A stretch of 64,000 nucleotides of DNA from Trebonia kvetii (lineage in GTDB: Bacteria; Actinomycetota; Actinomycetes; Streptosporangiales; Streptosporangiaceae), in NCBI RefSeq assembly GCF_007827045.1, contig NZ_RPFW01000002.1, positions 124,001 to 188,000 on the forward strand, in the 5' to 3' direction. The position numbers were made by a program, and so were the translations under genes. Below are positions 32,934 to 41,434 of this stretch, piece by piece; position 1 is the first letter of the stretch, and each line of letters begins with the position of its first letter. The notes under the pieces were generated by a model. The model was not told where the DNA came from, did not search any database, and saw nothing but the letters and a program-made list of their open reading frames with translations.

Positions 32934-33641
32934 TCAGTTCGCGGTGAAGGGGAAGGGGTAGTCGAGGGTGGGCAGGATTTCCCGCCACGCGGCGGCGAGC
33001 CGGCCGTCGGCCTTCACCGCCGCGAGGGCCTCGTCGAGCGCGTCGAGCAGCGACGGGCGGTTCTTGCTGACAGCCAGGCCCCAGCGGTTGCCCGTCGGCA
33101 CGGTGAACGCCAGGTCGAACTCCGCGGAGCCGGCCAGCGGCACGAACACCACGTCGTCGTCGACCACCGCGTCCACAGCGCCCGAGCGGAGCGCGTCGAG
33201 CATTTCGCCGAACACGTCGTCAGAATCACCGCCGAACGGCACCGTCACCGCGCCGTCGAACATCTGCGCGAGCGCCATGTTGGTGGACCCGGCGATCGCG
33301 GCGACCTTCCTGCCGCGCAGGTGGCCGGGCGTGGTCGCCTGGTCGCCCGCCCGGACGAGGACCGACTCGTGGAACACCGCGTACGGCTTGGTGAAGTCGG
33401 CGACCGCCTGCCTGGCCGGGATGATGCCCTGCCCGCACAGCACGGCGTCGGCGCGCCCGTCGTCGAGCGACGGCAGCATCTCCGACCAGGGCAGGAACAC
33501 CCAGGAAAGCTCCCAGCCGAGCGTCTCGGCGATCAGCGCGCCGACCGCGGGCTCGTATCCCAGGCGTTCCCCGTCGGCCTCCGCCAGGCCGAACAGCGGC
33601 GGCGCGTCGGCGTTGATGCAGGCGAGACGCAGATCAGTCAC
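32934..33641 (-). CDS. SBP_bac_3-type solute-binding protein without signal peptide
   Basis: 235 residues from a GTG that overlaps the glutamine-synthetase stop by 4 nt. The fold signatures DLRLACINADAPPLFG, YEPAVGALIAETLGWE and DFTKPYAVFHESVLVR belong to family-3 amino-acid-binding proteins. No signal peptide or lipobox precedes the first beta strand, and no ABC permease or ATPase gene is adjacent. It may bind a substrate in the cytoplasm or act as an enzyme-associated sensor. Start choice is fixed by the overlap. Confidence 0.86.
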   Translation of the reverse strand: MTDLRLACINADAPPLFGLAEADGERLGYEPAVGALIAETLGWELSWVFLPWSEMLPSLDDGRADAVLCGQGIIPARQAVADFTKPYAVFHESVLVRAGDQATTPGHLRGRKVAAIAGSTNMALAQMFDGAVTVPFGGDSDDVFGEMLDALRSGAVDAVVDDDVVFVPLAGSAEFDLAFTVPTGNRWGLAVSKNRPSLLDALDEALAAVKADGRLAAAWREILPTLDYPFPFTAN

Positions 33642-35023
33642 GGTGCCGCCTCGGCGTACATCTGGAATTCCCAGTCGGTGACCGTGCCGCAGAACCGCGC
33701 CCACTCGTCCGCCTTGTAGGCGGCGTACAGGTCGGCGAGCTCCGCGCCGAGCGCTTCCCGGACCACCTCGTCGGCGGCGAACGCGTCGAGCGCCTCGCCG
33801 AGGGTCAGCGGTATCCGCGCGAACTTCGACGTGCCGCCGTAGGAGGAGCCGACCTGCGGCTCGCCCGGGTCGATACGGGTGGCCAGGCCGTCCTCGATGG
33901 ACTTGATGAGCACCGCGTGCGACAGGTACGGGTTGACCATCGCGTCGGGCAGCTTGAACTCCAGGCGCCCGACCGCCGACAGCCGCACGGTGCACGTCTT
34001 GTTGTCCATGCCCCAGTTGATCTGCGACGGCGCGAACTGCCCGGCGTCCCAGTACCGCTTGTAGGAGTTGACCGTCGAGCCGAACACGGCCATGCCGCCC
34101 GCCGCGTGCGCCAGGATGCCGCCGAGCGCGTGCCCGCCAGCCTCGGTGAGGTGCAGCTCGCGACGTCCGGGCTCCTCGAGGATGTTCGCGCCGGTGGCAA
34201 CGTCCCACAGCGATACGTTGTGGTGGCAGCCGTTGCCCATCATCCCGGTGGCGGGCTTGGGCATGAACGACGGCGTGACGCCCAGCTCGCGGCCCACCTG
34301 GCGGCAGATCTGCCGGTAGGCGATGAGCCGGTCGGCGGTCGCGTTGGCGTGGTCGAACAGCCAGTTCAGCTCCAGCTGCCCTGGGTCCTCGTAGTCGCCC
34401 TCGATCATGTCGAGGCCGAGCGCCTGGGCGTAGCCGATCACCTTCTGATAGATCGGCCGGTACCGCTCCAGGTGCTCCACGTGGTAGGCGGGGCTCGACC
34501 CGGGCCGGAACTTCGCCTCGAGGCCAGGCCCGGTCCAGGTCATCTCGGGCTCGCAGCCGGAGCGCAGCTCGAGGCCGGTCTTGGCGGTGAACGCCTCATG
34601 CACCCGGATCAGGTTGCCGCGCACGTCGCCCGCGTACGGGGCGCCGCCGCCCTCGGGCAGGTGCTCGGGCTCGTACAGGCGGCAGAAGAACCGGCCCACC
34701 CGCGTGTCCCAGGGCAGCACCGCGAACGTGTCCAGGTCCGGCAGCATGGTGAACTCCGCCGCCTCGACGCCGCCGCCAAGCAGCTGGCCGTCCCGCGTGG
34801 TCTGCAGGTCAGCGGCGGCGGTGCGGTGCAACTGCACGCCCTTGCCCGCGTTGCGCGCCAGGTGCCTGGCGGGCACCACCTTGCCGATGACCCGGCCGGT
34901 GATGGTCACGCCCTGGTAGTAGATGAACTCGACACCGGACGCCTCGATCCGCTCCCGGATGGCGGCGAGCGCGCCGGCGTCGGAGTTGGCCTCGCGGTGC
35001 TGCTCAAGCGGGGTGCTTGTCAT
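33638..35023 (-). CDS. Glutamine-synthetase-like gamma-glutamyl-amine ligase
   Basis: 461 residues. The beta-Grasp N-terminus (FIYYQGVTITGRVIGKVVPARH) is followed by the GS catalytic domain: GCEPEMTW (metal ligands), NGCHHNVSLW (His), the ATP-site SPAYHVEH-like region and VGRLEFKLPDAMVNPYLS (Arg/Glu). This is a type-I-like GS paralogue, not housekeeping GlnA, and lacks the adenylylation-type tail. Such proteins glutamylate amines: PuuA, GlnA3/4 and the GS-like gene in mor/pip clusters. Genes on both sides overlap by 4 nt. Confidence 0.94.
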   Translation of the reverse strand: MTSTPLEQHREANSDAGALAAIRERIEASGVEFIYYQGVTITGRVIGKVVPARHLARNAGKGVQLHRTAAADLQTTRDGQLLGGGVEAAEFTMLPDLDTFAVLPWDTRVGRFFCRLYEPEHLPEGGGAPYAGDVRGNLIRVHEAFTAKTGLELRSGCEPEMTWTGPGLEAKFRPGSSPAYHVEHLERYRPIYQKVIGYAQALGLDMIEGDYEDPGQLELNWLFDHANATADRLIAYRQICRQVGRELGVTPSFMPKPATGMMGNGCHHNVSLWDVATGANILEEPGRRELHLTEAGGHALGGILAHAAGGMAVFGSTVNSYKRYWDAGQFAPSQINWGMDNKTCTVRLSAVGRLEFKLPDAMVNPYLSHAVLIKSIEDGLATRIDPGEPQVGSSYGGTSKFARIPLTLGEALDAFAADEVVREALGAELADLYAAYKADEWARFCGTVTDWEFQMYAEAAP

Positions 35024-35402
35024 CGCTTACTCATTTCCGCTCTGAGGTGCTTGCTTGGTGGCAGGTTGACCGCGACGCTGCCGACAAGCCGGCCGCCGCG
35101 GTGGTAGGTGGCGAGCAGGCCGCGGCCTGGCGCGCGCGGATCGCCCTCGGCGATCCGGACGTCATCGGCGAGTCCCAGGCAGCCGAAGGACTGCTGCCGC
35201 AGGTCTCCCTGGTCGCTCCAGAACGAGGGCAACGGCCCGAACGGCTGGGGGTCCACCGGGTCGCCCGACAGCATCGCGTGCAGCGTGGCGGCGGCGCGCA
35301 GGGCCCCGCGGCCACCGGCCCGGTGTGGCCCGCGGCGCGCAGCTGCTCGGCGGCGCGCATCCCCCCGAGTCCCGCGCCCACGACGGCGACGTGCTTGACC
35401 AT
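35020..35402 (-). pseudogene. Ferredoxin reductase (MorC-like) with large internal deletion
   Basis: The ATG at 35402 starts VKHVAVVGAGLGGMRAAEQLRAAG, the FAD dinucleotide motif of P450-type ferredoxin reductases. After GHTGPVA the frame loses meaning. The C-terminal end of the same family, LPSFWSDQGD and ADDVRIAEGDPRAPGRGLLATYHRGGRLVG, appears in another frame and ends at 35020. About 280 of the usual 400 residues are missing. The stop still overlaps the GS start by 4 nt, preserving the operon edge. The FAD and NAD domains cannot form. Confidence 0.88.
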
Positions 35403-35405
35403 CGG

Positions 35406-35594
35406 CTAGTCGATGATGGTGATGGCCTGCTCGGGGCAGGCGTCGGCAGCGTCCTCCGCATCCGGGCGGAGCGTGTCGTCCGGTTTCGCGTCGAACACCA
35501 GGTGGCCCTCGTCGTCAACGCGGAAGATGTCCGGCGCGGCGATCGCGCACTGACCGTGGTCGGCGCAGATACTGAAATCAACTTCGATGCGCAT
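35406..35594 (-). CDS. P450-associated ferredoxin, CxxHxxC...CP type
   Basis: 62 residues. Cluster ligands are C10, C16 and C53 in CADHGQC and ACPEQA. The position of the second Cys of a 4Fe-4S pattern is His13, giving CxxHxxC(n)CP. Such small ferredoxins carry a 3Fe-4S (or unusual 4Fe-4S) cluster and pass electrons to P450s. It lies 30 nt after the P450 gene. The next gene, its expected reductase, is decayed, so it would need an electron donor encoded elsewhere. Confidence 0.94.
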   Translation of the reverse strand: MRIEVDFSICADHGQCAIAAPDIFRVDDEGHLVFDAKPDDTLRPDAEDAADACPEQAITIID

Positions 35595-35624
35595 CGAGCT
35601 GTCTCCGTTACGGGGCGGCTATGC

Positions 35625-36827
35625 CTACGGGGCTGGGGTAAATTCGATCGGCAGGCTGACCGGGCCGGTGTTGCCCGAGTCGGGCAGCCATTGCGCCTGG
35701 CCGCCCGGACGCGGGTCGGTGAGCCGCCTGGCGAGCAGCGGCAGCGCCTCGCTCATGTCGCTGCGCGCGACGAAGTGGCCGAGGCAGTGGTGGGCGCCGC
35801 CGCCGAAGCCGAAGTGCGGCTTGCGCTCGGCCCTGATGTCGAACCCGCGGTCGGGGAAGGCCCGCGGGTCCGTCCCTGCCGCCTGCGAGAACAGGTGCAC
35901 CGTGGTGCCCGCGGCGATGTCCAGGCCCTCGAAGGTGAAGTCCTCGAGTGCCTCCCTCGTCACCCAGGTGACGGTCGGGTTGACCCGCATGACCTCCTCG
36001 ACGGCCTGCTTGCCGAGTTCCGGGTGGGCGGCGAGCAGGCGCCACTGGTCCTGGTTCGCCATGAACGTCTGCATGGCGAGGCCGAGCTGGTTGCGCGTGG
36101 TGTCGAAGCCGCCGAAGATCAGCAGCACCAGGCCGTCGCGCAGCTCGTCGTCGCTGAGTTTCCCGCCCGCCCCGCCCGGCCCGCCCTCGTCGTGCGCCCG
36201 CACCAGGGCGGTCACGAAGTCCTCCCTGGGCTCGCGGCGGCGGGCCGCGATCAGGTCGTCGGCGTAGGCGTAGAGCCTGGCAAGGGCCTGCTCGATGCGG
36301 GGCAGTTCGGTGCGCAGCGTGATGCCCATGGCCAGGCCGATCGCGGCCGACTCGGCGGCGATCACCGGCCACTCCTCCTCCGGCAGGCCCAGCATGATGG
36401 CGATGACCCGCGCGGCGTAGGGCGCGGCGAACTCCGCCATGAACTCGCAGCGGCCAGGCTCGGCGAAGCCGTCGATCAGCTCGTTGGCCAGCGCCTGGAA
36501 GCGGGGAACGAGGCCGCCGATGAGGCGCGGTGAGAACGCCGGGTTCATCAGCCTGCGCAGCCGGTGGTGCTCCTCGCCCTCCTTGTTCAGCACCCAGCTG
36601 GCCCACCAGCCGGCGAACGGCCCCTCGATGACGCCGTTGTGCGCGGGCCAGGACACGGAGCCCTGGCGCAGCTTCGGGTGCTTGAGCAGGCGGCTCGTCT
36701 CGTCATAGCGGAGCACCGCGAGCCCGTAGTTGGTCCGCGCGTACCAGGATTGCTCGCGGGCGGCGTAGACCTGCTCGGACTTGATGGCGAAGTCCGGGCT
36801 CTCGATGTCGAAGTACGGTGGCGCCAT
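35625..36827 (-). CDS. Cytochrome P450, probably CYP151-like (MorA/PipA)
   Basis: 400 residues from the ATG at 36827. The oxygen-binding I-helix reads LLIFGGFDTTRN, the K-helix ExxR is EEVMR, and the haem loop is FGFGGGAHHCLGH with the axial Cys. WASWVLNKEGEEHHRLRRLMNPAFS is the C-helix region. In mycobacteria, P450-ferredoxin-reductase-GS order is the mor/pip arrangement for hydroxylating morpholine, piperidine and pyrrolidine. Assignment to that subfamily rests on gene order, not on alignment. A palindrome in its promoter suggests control by the GntR protein upstream. Confidence 0.92.
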   Translation of the reverse strand: MAPPYFDIESPDFAIKSEQVYAAREQSWYARTNYGLAVLRYDETSRLLKHPKLRQGSVSWPAHNGVIEGPFAGWWASWVLNKEGEEHHRLRRLMNPAFSPRLIGGLVPRFQALANELIDGFAEPGRCEFMAEFAAPYAARVIAIMLGLPEEEWPVIAAESAAIGLAMGITLRTELPRIEQALARLYAYADDLIAARRREPREDFVTALVRAHDEGGPGGAGGKLSDDELRDGLVLLIFGGFDTTRNQLGLAMQTFMANQDQWRLLAAHPELGKQAVEEVMRVNPTVTWVTREALEDFTFEGLDIAAGTTVHLFSQAAGTDPRAFPDRGFDIRAERKPHFGFGGGAHHCLGHFVARSDMSEALPLLARRLTDPRPGGQAQWLPDSGNTGPVSLPIEFTPAP

Positions 36828-36833
36828 GGCTAA

Positions 36834-36862
36834 ATCCTCTAACATTAGAGTTTGGATGTCAA
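36834..36862 (-). promoter_or_regulatory. P450 operon promoter with 14-bp palindrome
   Basis: Reading leftward, TTGACA (36862-36857) is followed by CTCTAATGTTAGAG (36850-36837), a perfect inverted repeat with arms CTCTAA/TTAGAG, then GAGGATT near -10. The likely start of transcription is within a few bases of the ATG at 36827. The repeat lies between -35 and -10, so a bound GntR dimer would repress. GAGGA could instead serve as ribosome-binding site. Confidence 0.7.
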
Positions 36863-36913
36863 GAATGGACCACCGTCGAAGACTGGTCCTGGATAACAGC
36901 AAGAAGCGGCGGC

Positions 36914-37675
36914 CTAGCCGGACGCGGCGGCCGCGAGGAGCCAGCCGCTGTCGGCGCCGACGACGGTGATCGCGTCGAAGGCCCTGTCGTCGAAGGCGCG
37001 GTCACCGGGGGCGGGGAGCCGGTCGAGCCGGGTGCCGGAGATCCAGCGCGGCGTGTTGGCGGCGACCACCCGGCGCTCGGCGGTCACCAGCACGGCGGGC
37101 GCGGTGACGGCGCGCAGCACCGCGAGGAGTTCCGGCTCCAGGTGCGACATCCGCAGGTCCACGCCGGCTACGCCGAGGAACTCGGTGCCGTCGGCGACCG
37201 GCACGGTCATGGTGAGCACGTACCGGTCGGCGCCGGAAAAGTCGACATAGGGACCGTAGACGTAGCGGCGCCGCTCCCGGCCTGGCACGGTGAACCAGTC
37301 CATGTCGAGGTAGTCGTACAGGTCGATGGACTCGGGATCCAAGTTGAGCCGGATCCGCGCGAAGCCCTCGCCGTCGCCCTCGCCTGACATGGTGCGCTGC
37401 CACCACTCCAGGTGCCGGTGCTTGCCCGCGACCACGTCCGGCGCGGCCACGATGCCGGCGCCGTCCGCGGCGGGCAGCAGGTGCAGCTGGTGCCAGATGA
37501 CCTCGCGCATGACCGCCAGGCGCTCGGGCGACAGCGGCGCGCCCGCGGCGCGGCACTGCTGCCACTGCCCGAGGAAGGCGGCGCCGATCGCCTCGACCGG
37601 CCCGAACTCGCCCTCGAGTAGCGTGCGCACGCGTGCGGCCGCCGCGTCTAGGTCAGCCAGCGTCTCGTTCCTCAT
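36914..37675 (-). CDS. Stand-alone Cache-domain protein
   Basis: 253 residues starting 2 nt after the GntR stop. WFTVPGRERRRYVYGPYVDFSGADRYVLTMTVPV and the following EFLGVAGVDLRMS form a Cache sensor domain, normally extracytoplasmic in chemoreceptors and kinases. Here there is no transmembrane helix or signal peptide and no output domain. A helical N-terminus (ADLDAAAARVRTLLEGEFG) precedes it. Because it is co-encoded with the GntR regulator, I infer cytoplasmic sensing of the amine substrate. A C-terminal SGWLLAAA tail ends the protein. Confidence 0.8.
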   Translation of the reverse strand: MRNETLADLDAAAARVRTLLEGEFGPVEAIGAAFLGQWQQCRAAGAPLSPERLAVMREVIWHQLHLLPAADGAGIVAAPDVVAGKHRHLEWWQRTMSGEGDGEGFARIRLNLDPESIDLYDYLDMDWFTVPGRERRRYVYGPYVDFSGADRYVLTMTVPVADGTEFLGVAGVDLRMSHLEPELLAVLRAVTAPAVLVTAERRVVAANTPRWISGTRLDRLPAPGDRAFDDRAFDAITVVGADSGWLLAAAASG

Positions 37676-37677
37676 GG

Positions 37678-38466
37678 TCACGCCCGCGTTTCCGGCATGT
37701 ACTGTGCCATGGCGAGCCGCAGCGCGGTCAGCCGGCGCAGGTTCCGTTCCACGTGCCGTTCGGCGAGGGCCCGCGCGGTGTCGCCGTCCTCCGCCGCGAT
37801 CGCCTCGGCGATGGCGGCGTGCTCGGCCGCGGTGACCACCGGGTCGAGCAGTTCGGCGGCCTCGCCGGTCGCCGGCGGCACCTCGGTCTCCGGCGGCAGC
37901 CACAGCAGCTCCGCGAGCTGGGTCTGCAGCCCTACCTCGAGCCGGGTGAGCCGCTCGGACTGCGACGCGATCGCGACCTCGATGTGAAACCGGCTGTCGG
38001 CCCTGATGCGCGGCCCGAGCGCGGAGGCCTCCGATAGCTGGCCGACCAGGGTGCGCAGCCGCCGCACGCTGGTTCCTGACGCGCGCGCGGCGGCCAGCTT
38101 GGCGGCGGCGCCTGCCACCGCGAACTGCTCGTCGATGAGGTCGCGCAGCGCGCTTGTCGACATGGCGCGCAGCCGGGCGCGCAGCACGTCGACCGGCGGC
38201 GTGAGCGGGCGCCTGACGAAGGTGCCGCCGGTCCTGCCGCGCCTTGTCTCGACCAGACCCTGCTGGCGCAGCGTGGCGAGCGCCTCCCGCAGGGTCATCG
38301 CGGACACGCCGAGCTGCGCGGCGAATTCGGTTTCCGGCGGTAGCTGCTCGCCGTTGATGAACAGGCCGAGCTGGATCGCCTGGCTCACCCGCTGCACCAC
38401 CTCATCCGCCCGTCCCGCCGCGGCGAGGGGCGAGATCAGCGACACGGAGTGCCGGCCATCCGTCAT
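37678..38466 (-). CDS. GntR/FadR-family transcriptional regulator
   Basis: 262 residues. The winged helix reads ADEVVQRVSQAIQLGLFINGEQLPPETEFAAQLGVSAMTLREALATLRQQGLVETRRGRTGG, which is the canonical GntR form (quoted in pieces: operator helix SAMTLREALATLR). The C-terminal FCD domain has DSRFHIEVAIASQS and EHAAIAEAIAAEDGDTARALAERHV, including the His ligands that bind metal and carboxylates. It heads the cluster, like PipR before pipA. The start is inside the promoter region overlapping the ctaA 3' end. Confidence 0.93.
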   Translation of the reverse strand: MTDGRHSVSLISPLAAAGRADEVVQRVSQAIQLGLFINGEQLPPETEFAAQLGVSAMTLREALATLRQQGLVETRRGRTGGTFVRRPLTPPVDVLRARLRAMSTSALRDLIDEQFAVAGAAAKLAAARASGTSVRRLRTLVGQLSEASALGPRIRADSRFHIEVAIASQSERLTRLEVGLQTQLAELLWLPPETEVPPATGEAAELLDPVVTAAEHAAIAEAIAAEDGDTARALAERHVERNLRRLTALRLAMAQYMPETRA

Positions 38467-38475
38467 GCGGCAAGA

Positions 38476-39543
<1,068 letters not shown>

Positions 39544-39554
39544 GGTAATCCTCC

Positions 39555-40622
39555 TCATCCGGCCCGGGTGGGTTCATGAACAGCCGATTCGAGGTCTGCC
39601 GCACCAGGTTCCGCCGCGTTCGCCGCCGCCGCGGGGCGAGCTGCTGCCGCGGCGCCGGCCGAGGCCGCGACCACGCACGCGATGCCGGCCCATTCGGCGG
39701 GCGACAGCCGCTGGCCGAGGATCGCCAGGCCGATCAGCGCGGCCACCGCGGGCTGCACCGACATCCAGACGCCGAACAGCCGGGCCGGGATCCTGCGCAG
39801 CGTCTCGAGCTCAAGCCAGTAGGGGACGACCGAGGACAGCAGCCCGATCCCCGCTCCGATGGCGAGGAACCGCGGGCGGAACATCGCCGTCCCTCCGGCG
39901 GCCAGGCCGGGCGCGGTGACCGCGACGGCGGCCACGCACATCGCGATCACCAGGCCGGATGCGCCGGGCAGTCGCTGCCCCGCGGCCTTGCTGCCGACGA
40001 TGTACCCGGCCCAGGCGGCGCCCGCCGCGGCCGCCCAGGCGACGCCGGCCCAGTTCAGGCCGGTGGTGCCGACGCCGCCCGCGAGCAGCACGACCCCGGC
40101 CGCGGCCAGCGTCGCGTAGCCGAGGCCGGCGAGCAGCATCGCGCGCGCTCCGCTGACTGCCCCGCCGCCGGCACTGGCCCGGCTGGCACTGGCCCGCCTG
40201 GCGTCGGTCAGCGTCCCCGCGACAGTCACCGACAGCGGCCCGAGGAATTCGATGGTGACCGCGATGCCCAGCGGAATGCGCGCGAACGCCTGGTAGATCG
40301 CGAAGTTCATGAAACCGAGAGTCAGGCCGAACGCGAGCGTGATGACTCCGTCGGCCCAGGCGCGCCTGGCGGCGAGGCCGGCCACCGCGCGGGCCGCGGC
40401 CCGGCCCGCGATCAGCAGCATCACCAGGGCGGCGGCCCACAGCCGCAGCGTGGTGACCGCCGCGGGCGGCAGTTCGCTGAACAGCCTGGCGGCGAGGCCC
40501 GCACCCGACTGCACGGACACCGCGCCGACGAGCACAAGCGTCGCGGGCAGCGCGACCGGCGCACGGGCGGTCTGGGCACTGCCGGCGCGGGTGCCGGTAA
40601 CGCCCGTGGCCCTTACTCCCAC
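39555..40622 (-). CDS. EamA/DMT-superfamily transporter (RhtA-like)
   Basis: 355 residues from a GTG overlapping the ABC permease 3' end by 10 nt. Ten hydrophobic helices are predicted, with the EamA motifs IPLGIAVTIEFLGPLSVTVAG and GLLSSVVPYWLELETLRRI. Members export amino acids or metabolites such as threonine/homoserine. The stop is 11 nt upstream of ctaA, so it lies inside the conserved ctaA-ABC operon, where it is not usually found. Extra Ala-rich ends are present. Confidence 0.9.
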   Translation of the reverse strand: MGVRATGVTGTRAGSAQTARAPVALPATLVLVGAVSVQSGAGLAARLFSELPPAAVTTLRLWAAALVMLLIAGRAAARAVAGLAARRAWADGVITLAFGLTLGFMNFAIYQAFARIPLGIAVTIEFLGPLSVTVAGTLTDARRASASRASAGGGAVSGARAMLLAGLGYATLAAAGVVLLAGGVGTTGLNWAGVAWAAAAGAAWAGYIVGSKAAGQRLPGASGLVIAMCVAAVAVTAPGLAAGGTAMFRPRFLAIGAGIGLLSSVVPYWLELETLRRIPARLFGVWMSVQPAVAALIGLAILGQRLSPAEWAGIACVVAASAGAAAAARPAAAANAAEPGAADLESAVHEPTRAG

Positions 40623-41434
40623 CGGAAGAAGCGGGCAGCGAGCCCGATGCTGAGGACCGCCCAGACCGCGAGGACGAGCACGTCCTTGACCGGGAAGGCG
40701 ACCGCGTTGGCCAGCACGTCGCGCAGGCCGGTGGACAGCGCGCCGGTCGGCAGCAGCTCAAGCAGCGGGCGCGCGCCGCGCGGGAACTTGGTGAGCGGGA
40801 AAACAACTCCGCCGATGCCGAGCAGCACGACGTAGATCAGGTTGGCCGCGGCGAGCGTCGCCTCGGCGCGCAGCGTGCCCGCCAGCAGCAGCGCGAATCC
40901 GCTGAACGCGGCGGTGCCGAGCAGCACGAGCAGCGGAACCGTGACGATCGCGGCGGCGCTCGCGTTCGGCGACCAGCCGATCGCGAGGGCGATGAGCAGG
41001 ATGATCGCCGCCTGGAGCAGTTCGACCGCGATCACCGTGACGGTCTTGGCGGCGATCAGGCCTTGCCGTGACAGCGGGGTCGCGCCAAGCCGCTTGAGCA
41101 CCCCGTACCTGCGCTCGAACCCGGTGGCGATCGCCTGGCTGGTGAAGGCCGTGGACATCACGGCGAGCGCGATCACGCCGGGGGTGAGGAAGTCGATCCT
41201 GGTGTAGCCGCCGCCGAAGTCGATCAGCGGCTCCAGGCTGAAGGCGATGAGCAGCAGCAGCGGGATGATCAGCGTGAGCGTGAGCTGCTCGCCGTTGCGC
41301 AGCAGCTGCCTGGTCTCCTGGACCGCCTGGGCGGCAATCATCCGCCGCAGCGGCGCCGCGCCTGGCGCGGGAGCGAAACGGCCGGCGGGGTGCGGGGCGG
41401 CGCCTGCATCAGGGGCCACAGGCGAGGCGGTCAA
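40613..41434 (-). CDS. ABC-2 type permease (Rv1457c-like)
   Basis: 273 residues from a TTG that overlaps the ATPase stop by 4 nt (TTGA), with AAGGGA about 9 nt upstream. Six helices and the motif TAFTSQAIATGFERRYGVLKRLG identify the ABC2_membrane family. The order ctaA, permease, ATPase, then suf genes is conserved in actinobacteria, where this transporter is thought to support respiratory or haem-related functions, but its substrate is unknown. The reading further upstream from 41530 is antisense-like and rejected. Confidence 0.9.
   Translation of the reverse strand: MTASPVAPDAGAAPHPAGRFAPAPGAAPLRRMIAAQAVQETRQLLRNGEQLTLTLIIPLLLLIAFSLEPLIDFGGGYTRIDFLTPGVIALAVMSTAFTSQAIATGFERRYGVLKRLGATPLSRQGLIAAKTVTVIAVELLQAAIILLIALAIGWSPNASAAAIVTVPLLVLLGTAAFSGFALLLAGTLRAEATLAAANLIYVVLLGIGGVVFPLTKFPRGARPLLELLPTGALSTGLRDVLANAVAFPVKDVLVLAVWAVLSIGLAARFFRWE

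Noticed and set aside
33642..34208. Fusion of the solute-binding protein to upstream sequence
   Set aside because: The added region is antisense-frame shadow of the GS-like gene; the GTG overlap with the GS stop sets the start.
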